Assembly (NCBI GenBank): GCA_963778075.1
Contig: CAVZTJ010000021.1
Location: forward strand, 23,322-87,321
Reading direction: 5' to 3'
DNA: 64,000 nt
Source: JASHPR01 sp963778075
Lineage (GTDB): Bacteria > Actinomycetota > Actinomycetes > Streptosporangiales > Streptosporangiaceae
Part shown: piece by piece, positions 45,340 through 54,198 of the stretch
Numbering within the stretch: position 1 is the first letter of the stretch
Layout: every line of letters starts with the position of its first letter
Notes under the pieces: model-generated
Seen by the model: only the letters and a program-made list of their open reading frames with translations
The model's database searches: none
What the model was told of the DNA's origin: nothing
Made by a program: the position numbers and the translations under genes

Positions 45340-45795
45340 GGTTAGACCTGTGTGGTGGTGCCGGCCTCGGGCGGGAAGGTCGTCGATGGCCCTGCGCCGC
45401 CGCCCTGTGGCTGGCCGGTCCCGGGCTGGCCGGCTCCGGGGGACCAGGGCTGGCCGGTTCCCGGCGATCCGGGCTGGCCGGTTCCCGGCGATCCGGGCTG
45501 GCCGGCTCCCGGCGATCCGGGCTGGCCGGGCTCCGGACGACCCGGGCGGGTCGGTGGGCTCGGGCGACAGGTTGATGCCGTTCGCCGCCTCGTGCGCCGA
45601 CAGGTCGGCAACCAGCCTGTCGATCTGCGCCTGGCTGTCCGGGACGCCACGGCCGGTACGTTCCTGGTAGACCAGTGCGCCGAGGTTGCGCAGCATGGCA
45701 TCGGCACGCCGCGTGGCCTGGACCTGGTCGTACTTGGCCTTGCCTTGCTGTGCGAGCTCCGTTGCCTGCGCCTTGACCCTGTCCATCAGTCCCAT
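45307..45795 (-). CDS. Small helical protein with repetitive Pro/Gly tail, tail probably frameshifted
   Basis: The conserved head MGLMDRVKAQATELAQQGKA and LGALVYQERTGRGVPDSQAQ is of a type I associate with small actinobacterial soluble proteins. After SPEPTDPPG (about 45545) the frame reads Arg-rich repeats (ARPARIAGNRPARIAGN). A neighbouring frame reads the more natural GSPGTGQPGSPGTGQP repeats and ends TTFPPEAGTTTQV at 45342. An indel in the 24-bp repeats probably switched the frame, so the true 3' end is likely 45342. Function unknown. Confidence 0.72.
   Translation of the reverse strand: MGLMDRVKAQATELAQQGKAKYDQVQATRRADAMLRNLGALVYQERTGRGVPDSQAQIDRLVADLSAHEAANGINLSPEPTDPPGSSGARPARIAGSRPARIAGNRPARIAGNRPALVPRSRPARDRPATGRRRRAIDDLPARGRHHHTGLTGSNRNTANLS
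45447..45542. repeat. 24-bp tandem repeat inside a coding tail
   Basis: Units GGGCTGGCCGGTTCCCGGCG + ATCC start at 45447, 45471, 45495 and 45519 (the last diverged). In the likely native frame each unit codes eight residues of GSPGTGQP type on the minus strand. Length change here would keep frame in steps of 24 bp, but a single-base slip appears to have occurred beside it. Confidence 0.88.
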
Positions 45796-45878
45796 GCTTG
45801 CCTCCGAAGGTCCACAGCTCTCGGTCCGGGAGTGGCGGGACGGGCGTTTCGCGCCCGCCTCCGCCCGTACCTAGCAGC

Positions 45879-46073
45879 TTAGGTCCCCGGCTCAGGACGC
45901 CGTCGACGGCGGTATGCCGCCGCGCCGGCCAGGTAGGGTGACTCGCTCGATGCCCGATTCCAGAGGGCCGAACGGCTCGCAGAAGCCAGTGCCAGCAAGG
46001 AAAAGCCGACCGCGGCGCAGCCGACCTGGATGATGAATCGCCAGGTCACAGGGTTAAATATTCCCTTCCTCAC
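45879..46073 (-). CDS. Possible small single-pass membrane protein
   Basis: From GTG 46073 (or the internal GTG at 46049, VTWRFIIQV) the 64-residue frame has one hydrophobic segment, FIIQVGCAAVGFSLLALASA, and a basic end AAAYRRRRRPEPGT. It lies behind a low-GC leader. The segment pattern looks real, but I recognise no family and the ribosome site is weak. Confidence 0.3.
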   Translation of the reverse strand: MRKGIFNPVTWRFIIQVGCAAVGFSLLALASASRSALWNRASSESPYLAGAAAYRRRRRPEPGT

Positions 46074-46369
46074 TCAGAGTGACAAGATTCATACGCGGCC
46101 CTAAAGGGGATGGTTGCCGCCCTGACCGGGCGTTATACGTGCGATCCCCGTCCGGGAGCGCGGTCCTCACCAGACACGTACTCCCGTGCCTGCCCGGCCC
46201 CCGGCCCGTCGCACCCCGCGACGTAAGCGCCGGCCTCGCCGAACTCACTTGGACGCACGCGACGCAGTCACGCGCGTGCGTGCCGGGCATGGCAGCGCCA
46301 TCCGAGGCTCACCCTTCGGCAGGGCTCAGCGCCTAGCCGGGCGACGGGGAACCGAGGAAAGGAACACCC

Positions 46370-47218
46370 TTGCGGAGCATTACCCGTCTCCCCAGCCCCC
46401 CGAGGCCTGGCCGCGCAGTCGCCCTGGCAATGCTTGCGGGCGCCGCGCTTGCGGTCGCCGGCGGTACCACCGCCAGCGCTGTGACGTCGAGCCCGGTCAC
46501 CACGCGGGCCGCGACGGTCACTCATCATCCGGCTACCCCCCACAGCACCACCCAACCCCTCAGTTCCGAGCAGATCGGCGGCCTCCGGGCGCCGGCACCG
46601 CGGCACACGGCCGCCAAGCACGCCGCAGCTGCCCGGCGCGCTGCCGAGGCCCGGCGTGCAGCCGCGCATCGGCACGCCGCCGCCGCAAAGCCAGCCAGGC
46701 ACAAGGAGCCCACCACCTGGCGGGCCATAGCCCACGCCGTGGCCGGACAGGCCAGCGGGCCACTGCCGGCGAATGACCGGCTGCTGCCGGCCGCCGTCAG
46801 CGGGGCCCAGTCGAATATGCAGCTGACCCCGACCCAGTACGCCAACGCCACCACGATCGTGCGGCAGGCGCTGCACATGCACATGGGGCTGCGTTCCGCG
46901 GTCATCGCGGTGGCCACCGCCATGCAGGAGTCGCAGCTGGTGAACATCGACTACGGCACCTATGACTCGCTGGGTCTGTTCCAGCAGCAGCCGGACATGG
47001 GCTGGGGCACCGCCGCCCAGGTCACCGACCCGGCCTACGCGTCCGACGCGTTTCTGAGCGCGCTGCGCCAGTACCAGGGCAACAACCCGGGCTGGGCCAC
47101 GCAGCCGCTGTGGCAGGCTGCGCAGGGTGTCCAGAAGTCGGGCTTCCCCACCGCCTACGCGAAGTGGGAAGTCCAGGCCGCCCAGATCGTGGCCAGCGTC
47201 GTCCGCAACATGTACTGA
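46370..47218 (+). CDS. Secreted lysozyme-like (transglycosylase-type) protein
   Basis: The start is the TTG at 46370 with GAGGAAAGGAA before it. A signal peptide (LAMLAGAALAVAGGTTASA) is followed by a His/Ala/Arg-rich region, as in wall-binding linkers. The C-terminal domain has SAVIAVATAMQESQLVNIDY then YDSLGLFQQQPDMGWGTAAQ, with the Glu in MQES placed like the lysozyme/transglycosylase acid. Such proteins often cut or bind peptidoglycan. The mRNA leader upstream (46079-46369) is long and GC-rich and may be structured. A strong terminator follows. Confidence 0.82.
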   Translation: MRSITRLPSPPRPGRAVALAMLAGAALAVAGGTTASAVTSSPVTTRAATVTHHPATPHSTTQPLSSEQIGGLRAPAPRHTAAKHAAAARRAAEARRAAAHRHAAAAKPARHKEPTTWRAIAHAVAGQASGPLPANDRLLPAAVSGAQSNMQLTPTQYANATTIVRQALHMHMGLRSAVIAVATAMQESQLVNIDYGTYDSLGLFQQQPDMGWGTAAQVTDPAYASDAFLSALRQYQGNNPGWATQPLWQAAQGVQKSGFPTAYAKWEVQAAQIVASVVRNMY

Positions 47219-47234
47219 GGCGCTGCCTCACCCC

Positions 47235-47283
47235 AAGCCGCGTGCCCCCGCCGGGATCCACCCCGGCCGGGGGCACGCGGCTT
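47235..47283. terminator. Strong bidirectional terminator
   Basis: AAGCCGCGTGCCCCCG (47235-47250) pairs perfectly over 16 bp with CGGGGGCACGCGGCTT (47268-47283) and is followed by TTGT. It stands between convergent genes ending at 47218 and 47300. Confidence 0.9.
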
Positions 47284-47299
47284 TTGTATCCCGAGCGGG

Positions 47300-47971
47300 T
47301 CAGCCCGCCAGCACCACGGCAAGGGCGAAGCCGTCGTAGCCCTTGCGGCCCACGGTCTGGACCACCGTCGCGCTCACCCGCGGCTCGGCGGCCATTGCCT
47401 CCATGAAGCGGCGCACCCCCTGGACGCCAGGGAGCTTGCTCGCCGCGTCGACCACACCTCCGTCGCGCACAACGTTGTCCGCGACGATCATGGTTCCGGG
47501 CCGGGACAGCCGCACCGACCAGGCCAGGTAGTCGGGATAGCCCGGCTTGTCAGCGTCGATGAAGATCAGGTCGAACGGCCCGTCGCCGGCCGCGTGCAGC
47601 AGCGGCAGGGTTTCCAGTGCCGGGCCGGTCCTGACCTCGGAAACGCCGGCCAGCCCGGCGTTCGCGAGGTTGGCCCGCGCCACATCGGCGTGCCCGGGGT
47701 CCGCTTCGAGGGTGATCAGTCGCCCATCCGACGGCAGGGCCCGGGCCAGCCAGATGGTGCTGTACCCGCCAAGGGTTCCGATCTCGAGGATGCGGCGGGC
47801 CCCCTGGCCCAGCGCCAGCAAGTGCAGCAGCTTCCCCTGCGCCGGCGAGACGCTGATATCGGGAAGCCCGGCGTCCGCACTGGCCTGCAGCGCCGCCTCC
47901 AGCGTCGGGTCGGCCGGAACCAGGAGGGAGTCGACGTAGTCGTCGACGGCGGTCCATTGCTCCTGGGGCAT
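47300..47971 (-). CDS. Class I SAM-dependent O-methyltransferase (caffeoyl-CoA/COMT type)
   Basis: From ATG 47971 the 223-residue protein has the SAM motif RILEIGTLGGYSTIWLARAL, the divalent-metal motifs LIFIDADKPGYPDYL and ADNVVRDGGVV, and the end GYDGFALAVVLAG. These are marks of metal-dependent small-molecule O-methyltransferases acting on catechol-like acceptors. It starts 2 bp after the aldolase stop and is the last gene of a four-gene minus-strand operon with sigma, anti-sigma-like and aldolase genes. Confidence 0.92.
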   Translation of the reverse strand: MPQEQWTAVDDYVDSLLVPADPTLEAALQASADAGLPDISVSPAQGKLLHLLALGQGARRILEIGTLGGYSTIWLARALPSDGRLITLEADPGHADVARANLANAGLAGVSEVRTGPALETLPLLHAAGDGPFDLIFIDADKPGYPDYLAWSVRLSRPGTMIVADNVVRDGGVVDAASKLPGVQGVRRFMEAMAAEPRVSATVVQTVGRKGYDGFALAVVLAG

Positions 47972-47973
47972 GG

Positions 47974-48693
47974 TCACGCCCCGCGGGCCACGGCGAGCTC
48001 GCTTACGGCGGTGCGGGTCACGGCGACCGCATCCACGGCGACAGTGATCAGCTGGCAGCCGTTCTCCCGGTACAGCCGGGCGGTTGCCCCGTCGGAGGCG
48101 TGGACTCCGACCGGCTTGGATGCGGCGGCGCAGGCCGCCCACACCCGCTCCAGTTCCTTCCTGAGCACCGGCTCGCGGGGATCAAGCTCACAGCCGAGCG
48201 CGTAGGAGAGGTCCCGGGGTCCCACATAGACACCGTCGACTCCCTCGATGGCCAGGGTCGCGGGGAGCTCCGCGATCGCTTTGGGCGACTCCACCATGAC
48301 GAAGCACAGCGGCTCGGCGAACGCGAGGTTCCCCCCGGCGGACCGGTAACCAACGGGGGGGTACCGGCACGCCCCGGCGACCGCTGCCGCCTGCTCGGCC
48401 GACTCGACGTTGGGGACGATGACCCCTTCGCAGCCAAGGTCCAGCGGGCGGCCGATGTCGGCGGGGTGGGCGTACCTGACCCGGGCGAGCGGGGTAGCCC
48501 CTGCCTGCTTGATGGCCGTGGTCATCGCGGGCAGGTCGCGCTCGGTGGCGCTGCCGTGCTGCAGGTCCACGACGACGTAGTCAAGCCCGGCCACCGCAAG
48601 GCACCTGGCGGCCACCACGTCGGGGATCGTCGTCCAGCCGCCATACACGGCCTCGCCGCCGCTGAGGCGGTCGCGAAGGAAGGGGGTCGTCAT
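47974..48693 (-). CDS. HpcH/HpaI family class II aldolase
   Basis: The 239-residue TIM-barrel protein has the base His in YVVVDLQHGSATERD, the substrate Arg in PLARVRYAHPADIG, and the metal ligands Glu in CFVMVESPKAI and Asp in GVYVGPRDLSYALG. The family cleaves or forms 4-hydroxy-2-oxoacids with pyruvate as donor. Its ATGA start overlaps the stop of the upstream anti-sigma-like gene, so an aldolase is translationally coupled to a regulatory gene. The natural substrate is unknown. Confidence 0.93.
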   Translation of the reverse strand: MTTPFLRDRLSGGEAVYGGWTTIPDVVAARCLAVAGLDYVVVDLQHGSATERDLPAMTTAIKQAGATPLARVRYAHPADIGRPLDLGCEGVIVPNVESAEQAAAVAGACRYPPVGYRSAGGNLAFAEPLCFVMVESPKAIAELPATLAIEGVDGVYVGPRDLSYALGCELDPREPVLRKELERVWAACAAASKPVGVHASDGATARLYRENGCQLITVAVDAVAVTRTAVSELAVARGA

Positions 48694-49085
48694 GGCTTAA
48701 GCCAAGCACAGCCTCCCGCCGCGAGTTCCGTGGCGGGTCGCCCTCTCGCGGCCTGCACTGCCGACAGCGGCTCGGTGCGCCCTGCAACCGGCGCCGGACT
48801 GCTTGTGATCTCCCGAACGCCGTCCGCCACGGTCCCGCAGCTCTGCTCCACCATCACCATCGGCCTGGCGTGCGACGCTTCGCGGGCGGGCTGATTGAGC
48901 AGGCCGGGTATGCCAACGCCGATGCCAGCGACGACAGCCAGCCCGGCCACGACCCCCAGGCTGCGCCCGGCCTGAATGAGCTTTCCCTTCCTGGCGGCCG
49001 CCTTGACCGGGGCATCTGGCGGCATGATCGCATCGAGGACTCCGTCGAGCTGCTGGCGCAGGTCTCGCTCGTCCACGATGCTCAT
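48690..49085 (-). CDS. Short membrane protein partner of the SigE-type sigma factor (anti-sigma-like)
   Basis: The 131-residue protein begins MSIVDERDLRQQLDGVLDAI, like cytoplasmic parts of SigE-linked membrane proteins. It has one membrane segment (SLGVVAGLAVVAGIGVGIPG) and a short outer part with one Cys in each half (EQSCGTVADGV and GGCAWLKP). It overlaps the sigma stop by four bases (ATGA) and the aldolase start by four. The outer domain is shorter than in many relatives, so truncation is possible. An anti-sigma role is inferred from position. Confidence 0.72.
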   Translation of the reverse strand: MSIVDERDLRQQLDGVLDAIMPPDAPVKAAARKGKLIQAGRSLGVVAGLAVVAGIGVGIPGLLNQPAREASHARPMVMVEQSCGTVADGVREITSSPAPVAGRTEPLSAVQAARGRPATELAAGGCAWLKP

Positions 49086-49585
49086 AACAGCACTTCCTCG
49101 GCCACGCCCTCGCCGACCCGGAGGCTGGCCAGCGCCCGGGAGGCCTGGCTCCTGACGCTGCCAACTGAGCAGCCAAGAACGGCGGCGACCTGGGCTTCCG
49201 TCATGTCCATCCAATACCGCAGCAGCACCACGGAGCGCTGGCCGACCGGCAGCCGCATCAGGGCCGTCACCAGCGCCGGCCTGTCATCATCGACCCGGGC
49301 CAGCTGAGCCGTTTCCGGCTCAGGCTCGTCACCCGGCCTGCGCTCGCGCACCCGGCGCCTGCGGACCTTGCCAGGGCTCGCGTTGAGAATGATTCGTCTT
49401 AGATAGACGTCCGGGTCGCCCGCCCGGAGTACCCGGGGCCAGGACGCGTACGCCTTTGCCAGCGCCGCACGCGCGAGATCCTCAGCGAGCCGCTCATCCC
49501 CGGTCAGCCCATAGCCGAGCCGCACGAGCGCTGGCCAGCGACCGTGCATGAACTCGGCGAACTCGGCTTCACTCCGAGAGTCCAT
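49082..49585 (-). CDS. SigE-family ECF RNA polymerase sigma factor
   Basis: The 167-residue protein has a sigma region 2 with FMHGRWPALVRLGYGLTGDE and RLAEDLARAALAKAYASWPR. Its region 4 has LLRYWMDMTEAQVAAVLGCS then VGSVRSQASRALASLR. The typical region 2 motif (AEDLVQ) is here AEDLARAA. SigE-family ECF factors of this kind are coupled to membrane proteins that may control them. It heads a tightly overlapping operon with the anti-sigma-like, aldolase and methyltransferase genes. Confidence 0.92.
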   Translation of the reverse strand: MDSRSEAEFAEFMHGRWPALVRLGYGLTGDERLAEDLARAALAKAYASWPRVLRAGDPDVYLRRIILNASPGKVRRRRVRERRPGDEPEPETAQLARVDDDRPALVTALMRLPVGQRSVVLLRYWMDMTEAQVAAVLGCSVGSVRSQASRALASLRVGEGVAEEVLL

Positions 49586-49873
49586 GGCACCTCCGCTCCC
49601 AACGGACCACGTACGCCTCGGATGATCGTCCCTACCGAGGATGGCACGGTTAGCCAGCCGTCAGGTCGAATACGTGCCAGAACAGCTGATTCGCGTGGCC
49701 CCCGCCACCGAAGCGCCGGAAATCACCCGTCTTCGCATTGTTTGGCGCCGGATCTCCTCGGGCTGACGGCACCGGAATCGCCAGCCCGAGCCATGCCCGC
49801 GGTGACACGATAGGTGCGCGACGGCGGGAATGTGAGATTGCCGTTCTGGGAAGCCATTCTGAATGGGGCGGGG

Positions 49874-51304
49874 ATGAGCAACGGTACTGGCCTGTCTTCG
49901 GTCAACCACATCGTGGTGCTGATGCTGGAAAACAGGTCCTTCGACCACATGCTGGGATACCTCTACGCGGCGCAGGGGAACACCTCACCGGCTGGCCAGC
50001 CATTTGACGGGCTCACCGGAACGGAGTCCAATCCCGATTCCACCGGGACGGCGGTGACCGTTTCCCAGATTGGCCCCATCACCCCGAACGCCTATTTCAT
50101 GCCGGGCGCCGATCCCGGCGAGGGCTACATGGCCACCAACGACCAGCTGTTCGGCACCGAGACAGCGCCGGCCAGCTCGTCGGACGTGCCGGGGATGCAA
50201 GGCTTCGTCAAAGACTTCGCTTACACCCTCGGCTGGCAGTCGAAGTCGACCACGTGGTCCATCGTGCCGGGCACGGTCGCCAGCAACATCATGGGCTGCT
50301 TCACGCCCCAGACTCTCCCGGTGCTGTCGGCGCTGGCCACGTCCTACGCGGTGTGTGACCAGTGGTTCGCGTCGGTGCCCACCGAGACGCTCCCGAACCG
50401 TGCGTTCGCCTGCTCGGCGACCAGTCAGGGGCACATGGACGACAAGACGCGCACGTTCACGTCCCCGTCGATCTTCGGGCTGCTCGGCCGCAACAACATC
50501 GCGTGGGCGATCTACGGCTATGACGCAGAGCCGCTAACAAAGTCGACGTTCACCGACGTCGCGACCGCCACGAACGGCACCATCGGCAAGTTCTCCGACT
50601 TCCAGGCCGCCGCGTCGGGCGGCACGCTGCCGGCGTTCACGTTCCTCGAGCCGAGCTGGGGCTCGACCGGCAACAGCCAGCACCCGAACTACAACGTCGC
50701 TCTCGGCGAGCAGCTCATCCACGACGTCTATGAGGCTCTCCGCGGCGGGCCCGGCTGGCCGCAGACGCTGCTGGTCATCACCTATGACGAGCACGGCGGC
50801 TGCTACGACCACGTGCCGCCGCCGTCGGGGGCGACCCCGCCCGACTCCGACGCCGGCGAGTTCAGTTTCGACTTCACGCGGTTCGGCGTCCGCGTGCCCG
50901 CGGTGCTGGTCTCGCCGCTGATCCAGGCGGGAACGGTGTTCCGGGTGCCGGCCGGGACCACGCCGATCGACCACACGTCGATCCTCAAGACCGTGCAGCA
51001 ACGCTGGAACCTGCCGTCGCTGACGGCGCGGGATGCGGCCGCGCCCGGCCTTGGCGCCGTGCTGACCCTCGCCACGGCGCGCACCGACGACGCGCTGGCC
51101 GACGTCACCGTGCCGGTCGCCTCCGGTACCAGCCCGAGCGCAGCCCTGCCGTCACACCTGCAGGAGGTACAGGCAGACCTGATCTCCCGGCAGTTCCCGG
51201 CGGGGCAGCACCCCGCGGCCGACGCACTGGCCGCGGAGGACTCCGGCGCCGCGTACTCCAACTACATCCGAAACTACGAAACCCTGGAGCGGCCGCAGTC
51301 CTGA
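49874..51304 (+). CDS. Phospholipase C/acid phosphatase-type phosphoesterase
   Basis: From ATG 49874 the 476-residue protein opens with the family motif VNHIVVLMLENRSFDHMLGY, which carries the metal-binding Glu-Asn and the site near SFDH. QGFVKDFAYTLGW, LPNRAFACSATSQGHMDD and the second metal motif TYDEHGGCYDHVPPP follow, then PIDHTSILKTVQQRW near the end. It hydrolyses phosphodiesters or phosphomonoesters of lipids. No signal peptide is seen, unlike most secreted phospholipase C proteins, so it may be cytoplasmic. The longer frame from 49814 also lacks a signal. Confidence 0.9.
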   Translation: MSNGTGLSSVNHIVVLMLENRSFDHMLGYLYAAQGNTSPAGQPFDGLTGTESNPDSTGTAVTVSQIGPITPNAYFMPGADPGEGYMATNDQLFGTETAPASSSDVPGMQGFVKDFAYTLGWQSKSTTWSIVPGTVASNIMGCFTPQTLPVLSALATSYAVCDQWFASVPTETLPNRAFACSATSQGHMDDKTRTFTSPSIFGLLGRNNIAWAIYGYDAEPLTKSTFTDVATATNGTIGKFSDFQAAASGGTLPAFTFLEPSWGSTGNSQHPNYNVALGEQLIHDVYEALRGGPGWPQTLLVITYDEHGGCYDHVPPPSGATPPDSDAGEFSFDFTRFGVRVPAVLVSPLIQAGTVFRVPAGTTPIDHTSILKTVQQRWNLPSLTARDAAAPGLGAVLTLATARTDDALADVTVPVASGTSPSAALPSHLQEVQADLISRQFPAGQHPAADALAAEDSGAAYSNYIRNYETLERPQS

Positions 51305-51308
51305 GCTG

Positions 51309-51980
51309 TCACCCGATGAGCGGCAGCCGGTTGTCCTCGAACACCGACCTGCCGGACGCAGCCAGGATCCAGTCCAGGTCGTCCGACAACTCGGGAGGGC
51401 GGCGCCCTACGGTTCGCCGCACCAGCAGGTCGTCAAGGATCGACGCAGTTTCCCTGATCCCTTCAGCGGTCGCGATGTAATCGCGGCCAAGGGCCTGGGT
51501 AAGGTCAATGCCATGCACGACGGCCTCGACGATGCGGCTCGCGACGAACTCGTCGGCGCGCATCGGGGCGAAGTACCCAGGGCCGACCGTGTCCGCAGGA
51601 ACCGAGCGCGCCTGCGAAAGGACCCCCGAGAACGTGTCGTGCAGCGTATGCGGCATGTCAGCGGCAGTCTTGCCGCGCACCATCGTGAACGCGTAGTCGT
51701 ACACGACCGGCGCGGTCTCCGAGCGCGGGTTGATGAAGAAGCTGGTCCGGTCGCGCGCTGGCTGAAGATCATCCCGGCCGTCGATCAGCATCCGGGTCAG
51801 CCCGATCGAGATGTCGAAGTGCCCGGCGAGCTCAAACACCGTCCAGTGCGGCAGAGTGGGGTCGACGGGAACGAGCTTCGTAGGAAACTGCCATTCGTCC
51901 GGCGACAGGCCGCGGAAGACCTCCTCGACCCGTGCGAGTTCCTCCGCAAGGATGCCGGTGATGGCCTCGTAAGATCCCAT
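51309..51980 (-). CDS. Maleylpyruvate isomerase-fold (MDMPI/DinB-like) protein, probably mycothiol-linked
   Basis: The 223-residue protein starts at ATG 51980 and has the four-helix MDMPI N-terminal pattern: LAEELARVEEVFRGLSPDEW, LPHWTVFELAGHFDISIGLT with metal His, and RADEFVASRIVEAVVHGIDL, whose HGID is the conserved second metal motif. Relatives in actinomycetes use mycothiol as cofactor; the reaction of this one is unknown. It converges on the phosphoesterase with 4 bp between stops. Confidence 0.85.
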   Translation of the reverse strand: MGSYEAITGILAEELARVEEVFRGLSPDEWQFPTKLVPVDPTLPHWTVFELAGHFDISIGLTRMLIDGRDDLQPARDRTSFFINPRSETAPVVYDYAFTMVRGKTAADMPHTLHDTFSGVLSQARSVPADTVGPGYFAPMRADEFVASRIVEAVVHGIDLTQALGRDYIATAEGIRETASILDDLLVRRTVGRRPPELSDDLDWILAASGRSVFEDNRLPLIG

Positions 51981-52147
51981 AGCGGGCCTCCTCGCCCGCA
52001 AGTCTCCCAGATCACCGGCTGCCGCGGCCAGATCACCGGCGACCCTGGTCTGGCCGCCCGGGCGGCCTGTGGCGAGACGCGGCGCGGCAATCGACCCGTT
52101 TGCGGCATCAGACGGCATCTTGCCCCGATATGCGGCATGCTCGGCTG

Positions 52148-53170
52148 ATGAGCGTGCAGGGCTGGGTGTGGCGGGCACCGCCCGGGTGGCCACAGCCGCC
52201 GCCGGGCTGGGCACCCCCGCCTGGCTGGCAAGCCCCGGCGGACTGGCCGCAGGCCCCGGCCGACTGGGTGTTCTGGGCACCCGCCGACGCGCAGGAGCCG
52301 GCGATCCAGGCCCAGGAACTCCAGCCGCGGCAGCAGACCGGGTCGCAGGCGCAGCAATTCCCAGTGCCGCAGCAGCCGCCCCTCCAGCCGCCGCCCCGAC
52401 AGCGGCGGCCACCACCCCTGCCGCGGATCGAAGGGCGGTCCAGGCGCGGCATAGTGCTCGAGACCTGTTTCGTCCAGATAGCGTTCCTCGCGCCGGGCGT
52501 CCTGTCCGCCGTCGACCTGCTCGCCGCGCACTTCGGCGGAGCTCCCGGGGTCAACCCGTTCTCCAGCATCATTCCCGGCCATCCGCTGGCGAACGTCATC
52601 TTCGGGATGCTGACCTACCTCCAGGTAGGCGCCGTGGTGCCGCTTGCCCTGCTGCTGCTCAGCCGCACCGGCCAGGACCCGGCCTCGATCGGCTTCACCA
52701 GGCCCCAGTTCCGCAGGGACGTTTGGCCCGGCATCGGGCTGGCGGCCAGCGGGTATGCCGCGTCCTACGGATCCGGCGTCGTGATAGTGGCCGTGCTCGC
52801 GACGGCGATCGGCCGGCAGACCGCGCTTCGGCTGTTCAACCAGGTCACGATCGGGCACGTGCCCGCCTACTACATCCTCTACGGGGTCACGATCGCAGCG
52901 GTCACGGCGATCACCGAGGAGACACTGGTCAACGCGTACCTGCTGACCAGGCTGGAGCAGCTCGGCTGGAACCCGCGCTGGGCGCTGGTCTTCAGCCTGA
53001 CCCTGCGCACCAGCTATCACGTGTACTACGGGCTCGGCTTCCTGTTCACGATCCCGCTCGGCTACTTCAACACCAGGTCCTTCCAGAAGCACCGGAGCGT
53101 GATGCGGCCCATCGTGGCGCACTTCCTCTACGACGCGGTGCTGTTCACCGTCAGCGTGCTCGTTTCCTGA
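52148..53170 (+). CDS. CPBP family intramembrane metalloprotease with Pro/Trp repeat head
   Basis: From ATG 52148 the 340-residue protein has a cytoplasmic head of PPGW-type repeats (APPGWPQPPPGWAPPPGW, positions 10-27) and a Gln/Pro-rich stretch to about 95. About seven membrane segments follow. The CPBP active-site elements are Glu257-Glu258 (AITEETLVNAYLLTRLE), His291 (TSYHVYYG) and His325 with Asp329 (AHFLYDAVLF). The usual third residue of the EExxxR motif is replaced by Asn/Ala here. CPBP proteases act in membrane protein processing or bacteriocin immunity. Substrate unknown. Confidence 0.88.
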   Translation: MSVQGWVWRAPPGWPQPPPGWAPPPGWQAPADWPQAPADWVFWAPADAQEPAIQAQELQPRQQTGSQAQQFPVPQQPPLQPPPRQRRPPPLPRIEGRSRRGIVLETCFVQIAFLAPGVLSAVDLLAAHFGGAPGVNPFSSIIPGHPLANVIFGMLTYLQVGAVVPLALLLLSRTGQDPASIGFTRPQFRRDVWPGIGLAASGYAASYGSGVVIVAVLATAIGRQTALRLFNQVTIGHVPAYYILYGVTIAAVTAITEETLVNAYLLTRLEQLGWNPRWALVFSLTLRTSYHVYYGLGFLFTIPLGYFNTRSFQKHRSVMRPIVAHFLYDAVLFTVSVLVS

Positions 53171-53177
53171 CCATCGC

Positions 53178-54128
53178 TCAGAGAAGCTGCGCGAGCCAGC
53201 GCCTGGTCACCTCGCCCTGAGCCGCCTGGAATGCGCGGACCGTCGGCAGCCCCGCCGGTGCCGGCTGCAGGGACTGGTAGGTGAAATACCCGCCGAGCGC
53301 GCACAGCGTCGCGGTCACCTGCCCCGGGTCCGCGCTCCGGCCCGCCACGGACAGGGCCAGCAGGTCCGTCAGCTCGGGACCGCCCTGCATGGCCACGCTC
53401 GGGGCAAAGAACACGTGGTCGACGAAGGCCGCCCCGCGGCACGCGTGGGGCCAGTCCACGATGACGACGTCGTCGTCAGTGAGCAGGATGTTGTCCGCGC
53501 GGACGTCCGTGTGCAGGAGGGTGTCGCCGGCCGTGCGAGCTTCCCAGGTCGACTCCATGGCGGCCAGGTCGTCGAGACGGGCCCGCGTCCAGGGATCGAG
53601 GCCGTCCGGCCGACCGGATTGCGCCAGCCGCCGCCAGCCGGTGAACGCCCGGGCGTACTTCTCACCGAACGCGGGCACCGCGATCGGCGCGGGCGTCAGC
53701 GCCGCCGCGAGCCGGTCGAGCGCCGCCATGACCCGGCCGAGCTCGCCCGGCTCCCATGGCTCCGCCGGATGCCGCCCGTCGACATCGTCGAGGACCAGCG
53801 CCACCCAGGAGTCGAGATCCACCGATCCGCGCAGCCGCGGGATCGGGAGATCGCTGGCGAGAATGACCGGCTCGAGCGCCGTGAGCACGTCCCGCTCCTG
53901 GCGGTATATCTCCACGCTGCGCCGATTTACCTCGGCAGAGACCGCCTTGACGAAGTGCCTGCTCCCGTCGGCGCAGCTGACCCGGGCGGCGACCCCGGGG
54001 CTGAAGCCGCCGGCTTGCGTCCTGGCCTCGACCACCGGGGAGCCGCACACCTGCTCGATGGCCGACCGCACGCGTGGCGGAACGGCCCGGAAGGCGACGC
54101 GGACTCCTGCGGCGGGCGGGACGGTCAT
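53178..54128 (-). CDS. Aminoglycoside phosphotransferase (APH) fold kinase-like protein
   Basis: From ATG 54128 the 316-residue protein has the N-lobe lysine region SRHFVKAVSAEVNRRSVEIY, the hinge SWVALVLDDVDGRHP, the catalytic loop LLHTDVRADNILLTDDD (His-x-Asp, Asn) and the metal motif VVIVDWPHACRG. The fold phosphorylates small molecules such as antibiotics, sugars or homoserine. No resistance gene context is present, so a metabolic or unknown substrate is likely. It converges on the CPBP gene with a 7-bp gap and leads into the NUDIX/HIT side. Confidence 0.88.
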   Translation of the reverse strand: MTVPPAAGVRVAFRAVPPRVRSAIEQVCGSPVVEARTQAGGFSPGVAARVSCADGSRHFVKAVSAEVNRRSVEIYRQERDVLTALEPVILASDLPIPRLRGSVDLDSWVALVLDDVDGRHPAEPWEPGELGRVMAALDRLAAALTPAPIAVPAFGEKYARAFTGWRRLAQSGRPDGLDPWTRARLDDLAAMESTWEARTAGDTLLHTDVRADNILLTDDDVVIVDWPHACRGAAFVDHVFFAPSVAMQGGPELTDLLALSVAGRSADPGQVTATLCALGGYFTYQSLQPAPAGLPTVRAFQAAQGEVTRRWLAQLL

Positions 54129-54198
54129 GACCCTCAGCGTGCCGGCCTCGGGCCCGCTCCGGCAACTGGTTTGCGGCATGTCAGCGCCGCCTCCGACG

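Noticed and set aside
46079..46369. ydaO-type c-di-AMP riboswitch before the lysozyme-like gene
   Set aside because: The context and leader length fit, but the conserved core strings of that riboswitch are not visible. A covariance-model search would decide.
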